Shown in pieces: positions 57,215-64,000 of a stretch of 64,000 nt of DNA. A program made the position numbers and the translations under genes. The notes beneath the pieces were generated by a model, which saw only the letters and a list, made by a program, of their open reading frames with translations, had not been told where the DNA came from and made no database searches. Source of the DNA: Methylobacillus flagellatus. Lineage in GTDB: Bacteria > Pseudomonadota > Gammaproteobacteria > Burkholderiales > Methylophilaceae. How positions within the stretch are numbered: the stretch's first letter is position 1; every line of letters starts with the position of its first letter. The stretch lies in NCBI RefSeq assembly GCF_005502435.1, contig NZ_SCOU01000001.1:924531-988530 (forward strand), given 5' to 3'.

Positions 57215-58203
57215 CAGTCTATTCCCCGCAAACTGATCTCGCCGGAGGAGAAACGCTGTATACCTTCTACCGTCTCGACCAGCAACACGCCATCTGGCGC
57301 CACGCCGCGTACCGTGCCGTGCACTTCACGGCTGTCCGGCATCAGCATGCGCACGGCTTTGTGCTGATAGGCATGCTGCCGCTGCCACTGCTCACGCAGC
57401 GGTTCGAACCCATGTTGCTCAAAGCTCAGCAACACCTCACCCAACTCGCGCAGTAGTAGGCCCAGCAGTTCATTTGGGTCGATGGCCTCATCGCGTGCGT
57501 CCTGCAAAGCCGCAGCAGGCTGATCGATCTGACGTCGCAGCTCCTCGGGCAAACGCAGATTGAGGCCGATGCCGATCACGGCGGCACTGGGGCCTTCCAT
57601 ATCGCCCTGCAGCTCGATGAGGATACCGGACAGCTTGTGATAATGACCGCCCTGCTCCAGCAGCAGGTCATTCGGCCATTTAAGTTTTACAGCTTGGACA
57701 CCGTAGGCATGCAGTGCGCGCACCATGGCCACACCCACAGCAAGACTCAGCCCGGACAAGGCCTGCGCCCCGGATTGAAACCGCCACAACAGCGAGAAGG
57801 TGAGACTGGCTCCCAGACCGGCCTGCCACACGCGGCCACGGCGGCCACGACCACCTGTTTGCAAGGTGGCCGCCACGCAACTGGCCTGCGGAGCGCCAGC
57901 AGCAGCTTGTTGCATAAGATAACTGTTGGTGGAGTCGATGCGGTCATGCAGCTCCACATTGAAGCGCACAGGCGTTACGCCTATCGCCGCCAGTACCGCT
58001 TCACGATCCAGCAGCTTGACGGCTTCGGGCAAACGGTAGCCCCGTCCGCGCACCGAATACAGCGTCACGCCCAAGGCCTCGGCCTCCTGCAAGGCATTCC
58101 AGACCGTGGCGCGCGTCACACCGAAATGGCGTGCGATCGCCTCGCCGGAATGAAAACGTCCGTCAGCAAGCAAGCGCAGGATGGGGAAAGTGAGTTGATT
58201 CAT
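57214..58203 (-). CDS. birA: Biotin-[acetyl-CoA-carboxylase] ligase, with HTH repressor domain
   Basis: 329 residues from ATG 58203. The N-terminal winged helix (GEAIARHFGVTRATVWNALQEAEALG near 19-44) is present, so it can act as a biotin-operon repressor. The catalytic domain has the biotin/ATP loop GGRGRRGRVW and KLKWPNDLLLEQ, and a C-terminal SH3-like part. It biotinylates BCCP. It is divergent from glnS. Confidence 0.95.
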   Translation of the reverse strand: MNQLTFPILRLLADGRFHSGEAIARHFGVTRATVWNALQEAEALGVTLYSVRGRGYRLPEAVKLLDREAVLAAIGVTPVRFNVELHDRIDSTNSYLMQQAAAGAPQASCVAATLQTGGRGRRGRVWQAGLGASLTFSLLWRFQSGAQALSGLSLAVGVAMVRALHAYGVQAVKLKWPNDLLLEQGGHYHKLSGILIELQGDMEGPSAAVIGIGLNLRLPEELRRQIDQPAAALQDARDEAIDPNELLGLLLRELGEVLLSFEQHGFEPLREQWQRQHAYQHKAVRMLMPDSREVHGTVRGVAPDGVLLVETVEGIQRFSSGEISLRGID

Positions 58204-58303
58204 AGGCAAGGTTGAATAGCTGCATCGATATTAGCACAGCGCCTGCGCACCCTGCCCGCTTGCCAGGGTGTAAAATGATGGCAACTTAATCATGTGTACT
58301 GTC

Positions 58304-60070
58304 ATGTCCGCCGAAAAACCTGCCATCGCTCCAGCCGCCAATTTCATCCGCAATATCGTCGAACGCGATATCGAACAAGGTGTGTACGCCTCACGCCGCT
58401 GGGCCGGAGGTCCGGGAGATGCCGCGATGCAGGCCAGCGGTCAGCCTGATCCAGCCAGGATACGCACGCGTTTCCCGCCTGAGCCGAATGGTTACCTGCA
58501 TATCGGCCACGCCAAATCCATCTGCCTGAACTTCGGCTTGGCCGAGCAGTATGGTGGCGTCTGTCACATGCGCTTCGACGACACCAACCCGGAAAAGGAA
58601 GAACAGGAATACGTAGACAGCATCACCGAATCCGTCAAATGGCTGGGTTACAGCTGGGAAGGGTTTGGCGATAGCCATCTGTATTTCGCCAGTAATTACT
58701 TTGATTTCATGTACCGCGCAGCGGAAACGCTGATCGAAGCGGGCCATGCCTATGTGGATCAACAAACGGCAGACGAGATGCGTGCCAACCGTGGCACCTT
58801 GACCGAGCCAGGCAAAGATTCGCCGTTCCGCAATCGTACAGCGGCCGAGAACCTGGCCCTGTTCCGCGAGATGCGCGACGGCAAACACGCCGATGGCAGC
58901 ATGATCCTGCGCGCCAGGATCGACATGGCGTCGCCCAACATCAACCTGCGCGACCCGGCCATCTACCGTATCCGCCGTGCCACGCATCACAACACCGGCG
59001 ACACCTGGTGCATATATCCCATGTACACCTTCGCTCACCCGATCGAAGATGCGCTAGAGCAGATCACCCATTCCATCTGTACGCTGGAGTTCGAGGATCA
59101 GCGCCCATTCTACGATTGGCTGTTGGAACGGCTGGCGGAAAGCGGTCTATTAGCCCACCCGCTGCCCAAGCAATACGAGTTCTCGCGCCTGAATCTGAGT
59201 TATGTGGTGCTATCCAAGCGCAAACTGATCGAGCTGGTCGAGAACAAGCATGTCACCGGCTGGGATGACCCACGCCTGCCTACCCTGGCGGGTGCACGCC
59301 GCCGCGGTTACACGCCGGAAGGCTTCAAGCTGTTCGCAGACCGCGTCGGCGTCTCCAAGGCGGATTCCTGGATCGAATACACCATCCTGGAAGACTGCAT
59401 GCGCGAAGTGCTCAACGAAAGCGCACAGCGCCGCATCGCCGTGCTGGACCCGATCAAGCTGGTCATCGACAACTACCCTGCAGACCAGGCCGAAGACTGC
59501 TACGCCCCAAACCACCCACAGCAACCTGAGCTGGGCAAACGCGTGGTTAAACTGTCAAAAGAACTGTGGATCGAGCGCGAAGACTTCATGGAAGTCCCCA
59601 GCAAAGGCTATTTCCGTCTTTCTCCAGACAGCATGGTGCGTCTGCGCTATGGCTATGTGGTCAAGTGCACGGGCTTTGAAACAGACGCGGACGGCAAGGT
59701 GACCATCGTGCATTGCGATTACCTGCCAGACACCAAGTCAGGTACGCCTGGAGCGGACGCCATCAAGGTCAAGGGCAACATCCACTGGGTATCGGCTGCG
59801 CATGCCTACACGGCAGAAGTGCGCCTGTACGACCGCCTGTTCAAGACGGCACACCCTGGCGCGGGCGATAGCAACTATCTGGATGATCTCAATCCTGCTT
59901 CTCTGCAAATCATCACGGCACAGCTGGAAGCCTCACTCAAGGAGGCAAAACCTGAGGAGCGTTTCCAGTTCGAACGGCACGGTTATTTTGTGGCGGACAA
60001 ACAAGACAGCGTGGCTGGGCAACCGGTGTTCAACCGTACAGTGACCTTGCGCGACGCCTGGCAGAAGTAA
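58304..60070 (+). CDS. glnS: Glutaminyl-tRNA synthetase
   Basis: 588 residues from ATG 58304, which matches the family N-terminus (MSAEKPAIAP, then NFIRNIVERD); an ATG at 58292 adds four residues. The class I signatures are PPEPNGYLHIGHAKSICLNFG (HIGH) near 60-80 and the KMSKS-like VLSKRKL near 302-308. A beta-barrel anticodon-binding C-terminal domain follows. A terminator follows the stop. Confidence 0.97.
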   Translation: MSAEKPAIAPAANFIRNIVERDIEQGVYASRRWAGGPGDAAMQASGQPDPARIRTRFPPEPNGYLHIGHAKSICLNFGLAEQYGGVCHMRFDDTNPEKEEQEYVDSITESVKWLGYSWEGFGDSHLYFASNYFDFMYRAAETLIEAGHAYVDQQTADEMRANRGTLTEPGKDSPFRNRTAAENLALFREMRDGKHADGSMILRARIDMASPNINLRDPAIYRIRRATHHNTGDTWCIYPMYTFAHPIEDALEQITHSICTLEFEDQRPFYDWLLERLAESGLLAHPLPKQYEFSRLNLSYVVLSKRKLIELVENKHVTGWDDPRLPTLAGARRRGYTPEGFKLFADRVGVSKADSWIEYTILEDCMREVLNESAQRRIAVLDPIKLVIDNYPADQAEDCYAPNHPQQPELGKRVVKLSKELWIEREDFMEVPSKGYFRLSPDSMVRLRYGYVVKCTGFETDADGKVTIVHCDYLPDTKSGTPGADAIKVKGNIHWVSAAHAYTAEVRLYDRLFKTAHPGAGDSNYLDDLNPASLQIITAQLEASLKEAKPEERFQFERHGYFVADKQDSVAGQPVFNRTVTLRDAWQK

Positions 60071-60098
60071 CGACTGCTTTCCATCATGACTCGCACAT

Positions 60099-60131
60099 GG
60101 GATGCCAGTGAATGCACGGCATCCCTTTTTT
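60099..60131 (+). terminator. Intrinsic terminator of glnS
   Basis: An 8-pair stem GGGATGCC/GGCATCCC has a small inner GTG/CAC stem and a T6 tail, 28 bases after the glnS stop. Confidence 0.92.
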
Positions 60132-60219
60132 ACACCTGTCAGTTTGGGAAGAAAGTGCATCAGCTAAAAAAAAGCACGTAAACTCCTGGAATACCAACCC
60201 GTCTGGCCAACATTCCGCA

Positions 60220-60804
60220 ATGAAACAATCCGTTCCCCTCAACAAAGCCTATCGGCTCCTCAATCACGGGCCCACGGTGCTGGTCACTACCGCGCATGGT
60301 GAACGCCGCAACATCATGGCGGCGGCCTGGAACATGCCACTGGATTTCAATCCTCCCAAGATCGCTATCGTGATCGACAAGCAAACCTACACCCGTGCAT
60401 TGATCGAAGCCTCCGGCAGCTTCGCCATCAACGTGCCTTGCCGCGCACAGGTCGACATGGTGCTACAGGTGGGTTCCAGCTCAGGACGTGAGCTATGGGG
60501 CAATACGCCGGATAATAAATTCGCCGCTTTTGGTGTTTCCACGTTCGCGGCCAGCGAGATTTCTGCGCCGCTGGTAGCAGGCTGTGTGGCCTGGCTGGAG
60601 TGCCGCGTGATCCCGGAGCCGCATATTCAGAATACCTACGATTTATATCTGGGCGAGGTAGTTGCCGCCTGGGCGGATGACAGGGTGTTCTCGGACGGCC
60701 GCTGGCACTTTGGCGCACATGATGATATGCGCACCTTGCATCATATTGCTGGCGGGGCGTTCATGACGGTCAGCGATCCATTCATGACGGGTAATGTTGA
60801 TTGA
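60220..60804 (+). CDS. Flavin reductase-like (FMN-binding split-barrel) protein
   Basis: 194 residues from ATG 60220 (MKQSVPLNKAYRLLNHGP). The pattern ERRNIMAAAWNMPLDFNPPKIAIVI near 29-53 and SGSFAINVPCRAQVDMVL near 67-84 is that of FMN-binding split-barrel flavoproteins. Members reduce flavin or act as stand-alone flavoproteins; the substrate is unknown. The open frame extends upstream through the glnS terminator and was trimmed to the domain. The Shine-Dalgarno is weak. corA starts 12 bases later. Confidence 0.82.
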   Translation: MKQSVPLNKAYRLLNHGPTVLVTTAHGERRNIMAAAWNMPLDFNPPKIAIVIDKQTYTRALIEASGSFAINVPCRAQVDMVLQVGSSSGRELWGNTPDNKFAAFGVSTFAASEISAPLVAGCVAWLECRVIPEPHIQNTYDLYLGEVVAAWADDRVFSDGRWHFGAHDDMRTLHHIAGGAFMTVSDPFMTGNVD

Positions 60805-60816
60805 TATGAGCGGCCA

Positions 60817-61893
60817 ATGAAAAAATCCAACCGACATCGTTCCAAAAAGATCGGCATGGCGCCGGGTTCGCTGGTGCATGTGGGTGAAGTAAAAACCGCG
60901 CAGCCTGCAGTCAGCATCTTCAGGTTTGCTAAAGATCAGCTCAGTGAGCACACACTTAGCACCGAGACATTAGCAAGCCTTGCCCTGCCTGATGCGGGTG
61001 AGAAGCTTTGGCTGAATGTACATGGCGCGCATGATGTGGCATTGATCCGCCAAATAGGCCAGTTATTCCATCTGCATCCGCTGGTCATGGAGGACATTCT
61101 CAACACTGACCAGCGCGCCAAGGTGGACCAGTATGGCGATTATCTTTACATCGTCACGCGCTGCTTTCACTACGACGCGAAGAAGATGGAGATCGGCTCC
61201 GAGCAAATCAGTCTGGTGCTGGGCAAGCACTATGTACTCTCGTTTCAGGAACGTGCCACTGGCTCGTTCGACCCGGTACGCGAACGACTGCGTACCGAGC
61301 ACGCTGCGATCCGGGAACAAGGTGCGGACTATTTGGCCTATGCCTTGCTAGACGTGGTGGTGGACCGCTATTTTGGCATCCTGGAACAGATGAACGACGC
61401 GGCAGAGAATCTGGAAGACCTGTTGTTGCGCAAACCGAATGCCGCCTTGCTAACACAGATCCACCTGCTCAAACGTGCCAGCATGGAGCTGCGCCGCGCT
61501 GTCTGGCCGCTGCGCGAAGTCATCAATAGCCTGCTACGCAATGAAAGCGCCATGTTCAGCCCATCCACCGTGCTGTATCTGCGCGATGTGTACGACCATA
61601 CCGTGCACTTTATCGAATCGCTGGAAGCCCTGCGTGACCTGCTGGGTGGCATGATGGACATCTATCTATCCAGCGTCAGCAACCGGGTCAATATGGAAGT
61701 ACGGGCGCTGACGGTAGTGACCATGCTATTCATGCCAGCCACGCTGATCTCCGGTATCTTCGGTATGAATTTCGAACATATCCCTTGGCTGGCCGACCTG
61801 GACGGCTTCTGGTTTGCGCTCGCCTTGATGGCAAGCATTGCCAGCCTCATGGGACTGATCTTCTGGCGCCGCCAATGGCTGAGCCGGGGCTGA
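60817..61893 (+). CDS. corA: CorA-family magnesium/cobalt transporter
   Basis: 358 residues. A large N-terminal cytoplasmic domain is followed by two C-terminal helices, with the pore signature GMNF in SGIFGMNFEHIP near 313-324. VMEDILNTDQRAKVDQYGDYLYIV near 89-112 is conserved in CorA. It is an inner-membrane Mg2+ channel. The neighbouring msrA is convergent. Confidence 0.95.
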   Translation: MKKSNRHRSKKIGMAPGSLVHVGEVKTAQPAVSIFRFAKDQLSEHTLSTETLASLALPDAGEKLWLNVHGAHDVALIRQIGQLFHLHPLVMEDILNTDQRAKVDQYGDYLYIVTRCFHYDAKKMEIGSEQISLVLGKHYVLSFQERATGSFDPVRERLRTEHAAIREQGADYLAYALLDVVVDRYFGILEQMNDAAENLEDLLLRKPNAALLTQIHLLKRASMELRRAVWPLREVINSLLRNESAMFSPSTVLYLRDVYDHTVHFIESLEALRDLLGGMMDIYLSSVSNRVNMEVRALTVVTMLFMPATLISGIFGMNFEHIPWLADLDGFWFALALMASIASLMGLIFWRRQWLSRG

Positions 61894-61905
61894 TCTGCAC
61901 TGGCC

Positions 61906-62454
61906 TCAATAGCCGATGTCGTCCTTGATACGTGCCGCATAGTGGGCGCGCACCTTGTCGATCTTGGGGCGAGCCACGGCCATGCAGTAAGGCTGGCGTT
62001 GATTGTTGATGTAGTAATACTGATGGTAATCCTCAGCGGGATAGAAAGTATCTGCCCCGTTGATCTGGGTCACGATGGGGTCCGGCCATAACCGCTGCTG
62101 ATCCAGCCTGACTATCATGTCTTGCACGGCTTGCCGCTGTGTTTCATTCTGGCAAAAAACGGCGGAGCGGTATTGCGTGCCGATATCGTGCCCCTGGCGG
62201 TTGGGTGTGGTCGGATCATGGGCTACGAAGAATATTTCCAGCAGCGCCTCAAACGCGATCTGCTCCGGGTCATAATCGATACGAATCGCCTCGGCATGCC
62301 CGGTGTCGCCATTGCATACCTGCTTATAGGTTGGATTGAGGGTCTGTCCGCCAATGTAACCAGAAATCACACGCTTGACGCCTTGCAGCTGCGAGAACAC
62401 AGGCTCCAGACACCAAAAGCAACCACCGGCAAGAATCGCAGTCTGTTCTGACAT
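61906..62454 (-). CDS. msrA: Peptide methionine sulfoxide reductase MsrA
   Basis: 182 residues from ATG 62454, with GGAG nine bases upstream; an in-frame ATG at 62469 is the alternative. The catalytic Cys is in GGCFWCLEPVF near residues 10-20. YKQVCNGDTGHAEAI, NRQGHDIGTQYRSAVF and FYPAEDYHQYY are MsrA signatures. It repairs S-methionine sulfoxide in proteins. It is divergent from the polymerase gene. Confidence 0.97.
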   Translation of the reverse strand: MSEQTAILAGGCFWCLEPVFSQLQGVKRVISGYIGGQTLNPTYKQVCNGDTGHAEAIRIDYDPEQIAFEALLEIFFVAHDPTTPNRQGHDIGTQYRSAVFCQNETQRQAVQDMIVRLDQQRLWPDPIVTQINGADTFYPAEDYHQYYYINNQRQPYCMAVARPKIDKVRAHYAARIKDDIGY

Positions 62455-62547
62455 GTTGAAATACTCCATTGGGATATTCGGGTTTCGTTATCATTTAGTC
62501 ATGAAGGTTCAGGTTTTCCTTACGCCTGCACACGCACGGTCCACCTT

Positions 62548-63771
62548 ATGCAACTAGCTGCACTTTACCTGGATTTTAATTCCTACTTTGCTTCAGTAGA
62601 GCAGCAAATGCGTCCAGAGTTGCGTGGCAAACCCATTGCGGTGCTGCCCGTGGTCGCAGAGACCACCTGCTGCATCGCCGCCAGCTATGAGGCCAAAGCG
62701 TTTGGTGTCAAAACCGGTACGCGCGTCAGCGATGCGCGCAAGCTCTGTCCTGACATCATCATGGTGGAAGGTCGACCGCCTCTGTATGTGGAATTCCATC
62801 ATCGGCTGGTGGAGATCGTGGAATCGTGCACGCATGTGGAGCGCACGCTCTCGATTGACGAGATGGTGTGCATGCTCACCGGCAGCCAACGTCAAGTTGA
62901 GAATGCGCTGAAGCTCGCTGCTGCTATCAAGAAGAAGATCGAATGCGAGGTAGGGCCTTATATCCGTTGCTCCATTGGTATCGCGCCTAACGTGTTCCTG
63001 GCTAAGGTCGCTTCCAATATGCAAAAGCCGGATGGTTGTGTCGTGCTAAGAGCGGAAGACATTCCAGAGAAACTGCTGACGCTTAAGCTACGCGATCTGA
63101 ACGGCATAGGCAAACGCATGGAGTCGAGACTGATGGAATTTGGCATTGAGTCCGTTGCGGACTTGTACGCCGCCAATCGTCAGCAATTACGCAGTGCCTG
63201 GGGCAGTGTGGAGGGTGAGCGCATGTATGACAAGCTGCGTGGGGTACAAGTTGAGTATCAAACCCATGATAGACGCAGCCTTGGTCATTCACATGTATTG
63301 CCACCAGAGTTACGCAATGCCGTATCTGCATTGTCAGTGTTGCATCGTCTGTTGCAAAAAGCTGCCATGCGCATGCGTAGCTACGGCTTGCAAACATCCA
63401 GCCTCAGCGTTCGGGTCAAATTCCTGAACGCCTCAACCTGGGTGGCAGAAACCCGCATGAACAGTACCGACGACACGCTGATTTTGACTGCCACTCTGGA
63501 ACAATTATGGCGACAATACCCTAAGCGAAAGTATGTACCTTATGCGGTGGGCATTTCATTTACCAGCCTGAACACTCCAGATCAGCGCAGCATGAGCTTG
63601 TTTAGTGAAGTGGAACAAGGATCAAAGTTGAACGGTGTACTGGACGCGCTCAATAGCCGTTTTGGTAAGAACACCGTATATCTGGGGCGTGCACATGACG
63701 CATTGAAACACGCACCCATGCGCATCGCCTTCAACCACATTCCGGATTTAAAAACAGAGAGTGATGAGTAA
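62548..63771 (+). CDS. Y-family DNA polymerase (DinB/UmuC-like)
   Basis: 407 residues. The palm/fingers domain starts LYLDFNSYFASVEQQMRPEL with the metal-binding Asp, and the second acidic pair is SIDEMV near 102-107. CSIGIAPNVFLAKVASNMQKP near 143-163 is characteristic, a helix-hairpin-helix (LNGIGKRMESRLMEFGI) follows, and a C-terminal little-finger domain ends it. It probably carries out translesion synthesis. It differs from textbook DinB in several places (SIDEMV instead of SIDEAY), so it is a divergent subgroup. No LexA-type CTGT-N8-ACAG was seen upstream. Confidence 0.85.
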   Translation: MQLAALYLDFNSYFASVEQQMRPELRGKPIAVLPVVAETTCCIAASYEAKAFGVKTGTRVSDARKLCPDIIMVEGRPPLYVEFHHRLVEIVESCTHVERTLSIDEMVCMLTGSQRQVENALKLAAAIKKKIECEVGPYIRCSIGIAPNVFLAKVASNMQKPDGCVVLRAEDIPEKLLTLKLRDLNGIGKRMESRLMEFGIESVADLYAANRQQLRSAWGSVEGERMYDKLRGVQVEYQTHDRRSLGHSHVLPPELRNAVSALSVLHRLLQKAAMRMRSYGLQTSSLSVRVKFLNASTWVAETRMNSTDDTLILTATLEQLWRQYPKRKYVPYAVGISFTSLNTPDQRSMSLFSEVEQGSKLNGVLDALNSRFGKNTVYLGRAHDALKHAPMRIAFNHIPDLKTESDE

Positions 63772-63835
63772 ATACTTTATCGGTACAGGCGATGATCGAG
63801 GCTGTTTGAACCCTCATCGGGCAGACACAGAAAAA

Positions 63836-63863
63836 CAAAAAGCCCTCCGAAGAGGGCTTTTTG
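63836..63863 (-). terminator. rRNA operon terminator
   Basis: An 11-pair stem AAAAAGCCCTC/GAGGGCTTTTT with a CGAA tetraloop follows the 5S gene by about 30 bases on the minus strand, with more T's beyond. A second small hairpin ACCTCG/CGAGGT (63866-63883) lies between it and the 5S 3' end. It also faces the end of the polymerase gene. Confidence 0.92.
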
Positions 63864-63892
63864 TTACCTCGAACTAACGAGGTGATGTAAGA

Positions 63893-64000
63893 GCCTGGCG
63901 GTGACCTACTTTCGCATGCGAGAAGCACACTATCATTGGCGCAGATTCGTTTCACGGCCCTGTTCGAGATGGGAAGGGGTGGTTCCAAATCGCTATGGCC
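63893..64000 (-). rRNA. rrf: 5S ribosomal RNA, 5' end cut by window
   Basis: The minus strand reads a 5S rRNA: GGCCATAGCGATTTGGAACC near its 5' side, CCTTCCCATCTCGAACAGGG in the loop region, and a 3' end CGCCAGGC that pairs with the 5' strand just outside the window. About 108 of some 115 bases are present. It is the last gene of an rRNA operon entering from the right. Confidence 0.95.

Overview
The window is a gene-dense bacterial chromosome segment with about 55 protein genes, three tRNA genes and the 3' part of a 5S rRNA gene. It has no insertion sequence, prophage, CRISPR array or toxin-antitoxin pair that I can recognise. Gene order and protein type point to a Betaproteobacterium, probably Nitrosomonadales. 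The clues are pcnB-folK-dgk-panBC, thrS-infC-rpmI-rplT-pheST-ihfA-merR-tRNA-Pro, a homodimeric pyruvate dehydrogenase E1 with a lipoyl-domain-bearing E3, and a birA-coaX-SPOR block. A Methylophilaceae-like methylotroph would fit, but nothing in the window proves it.

Layout. 1-4.0 kb (+) is the end of a cbb3 oxidase maturation operon: ccoG (cut by the left edge), ccoH with an unusual N-terminal membrane extension, and ccoI. 4.2-11.2 kb (+) carries pcnB, folK, a deoxynucleoside kinase, panB, panC, panD, rsfS, rlmH and a photolyase, many overlapping by 1-4 bases. 11.4-13.7 kb has a secreted trypsin-like/TPR protein, a small zinc-ribbon protein (-) and a Sel1-repeat protein. 13.7-21.6 kb (-) is the translation block: tRNA-Val, thrS, infC (AUA start), rpmI, rplT, pheS, pheT, ihfA, a MerR regulator and tRNA-Pro.

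21.8-29.6 kb is the accessory part: a small membrane protein, a LuxR-type response regulator, a hybrid histidine kinase, a TonB-dependent receptor, an RTX calcium-binding protein and an alternative oxidase (AOX, -). The regulator gene and the RTX gene share a 14-base site of the form TACCCCnnnTTCGT about 70-85 bases upstream of their starts. This suggests one local regulatory circuit and is the best candidate here for a poorly described system.

29.8-49.3 kb is mostly housekeeping: tRNA-Lys, ffh, a CcsA/YpjD-like membrane protein, a HAD phosphatase, an EamA transporter, leuA, pssA, tgt-yajC-secD-secF, a CNNM/CorC protein, clpS-clpA, a GST-like protein, pyrD, a Crp-family regulator and an M17 aminopeptidase. 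49.5-55.4 kb (+) is the aceE-aceF-lpd operon, ended by a terminator. 55.4-58.2 kb (-) holds birA, coaX, a SPOR-like protein and an Ala/Lys/Pro-rich protein. 58.3-63.8 kb has glnS, a flavin reductase-like protein, corA, msrA (-) and a Y-family polymerase. The right edge is the 5S gene and terminator of an rRNA operon read leftwards.

Coordinates and starts were judged from reading frames, Shine-Dalgarno matches and family N-termini. No database search was possible.
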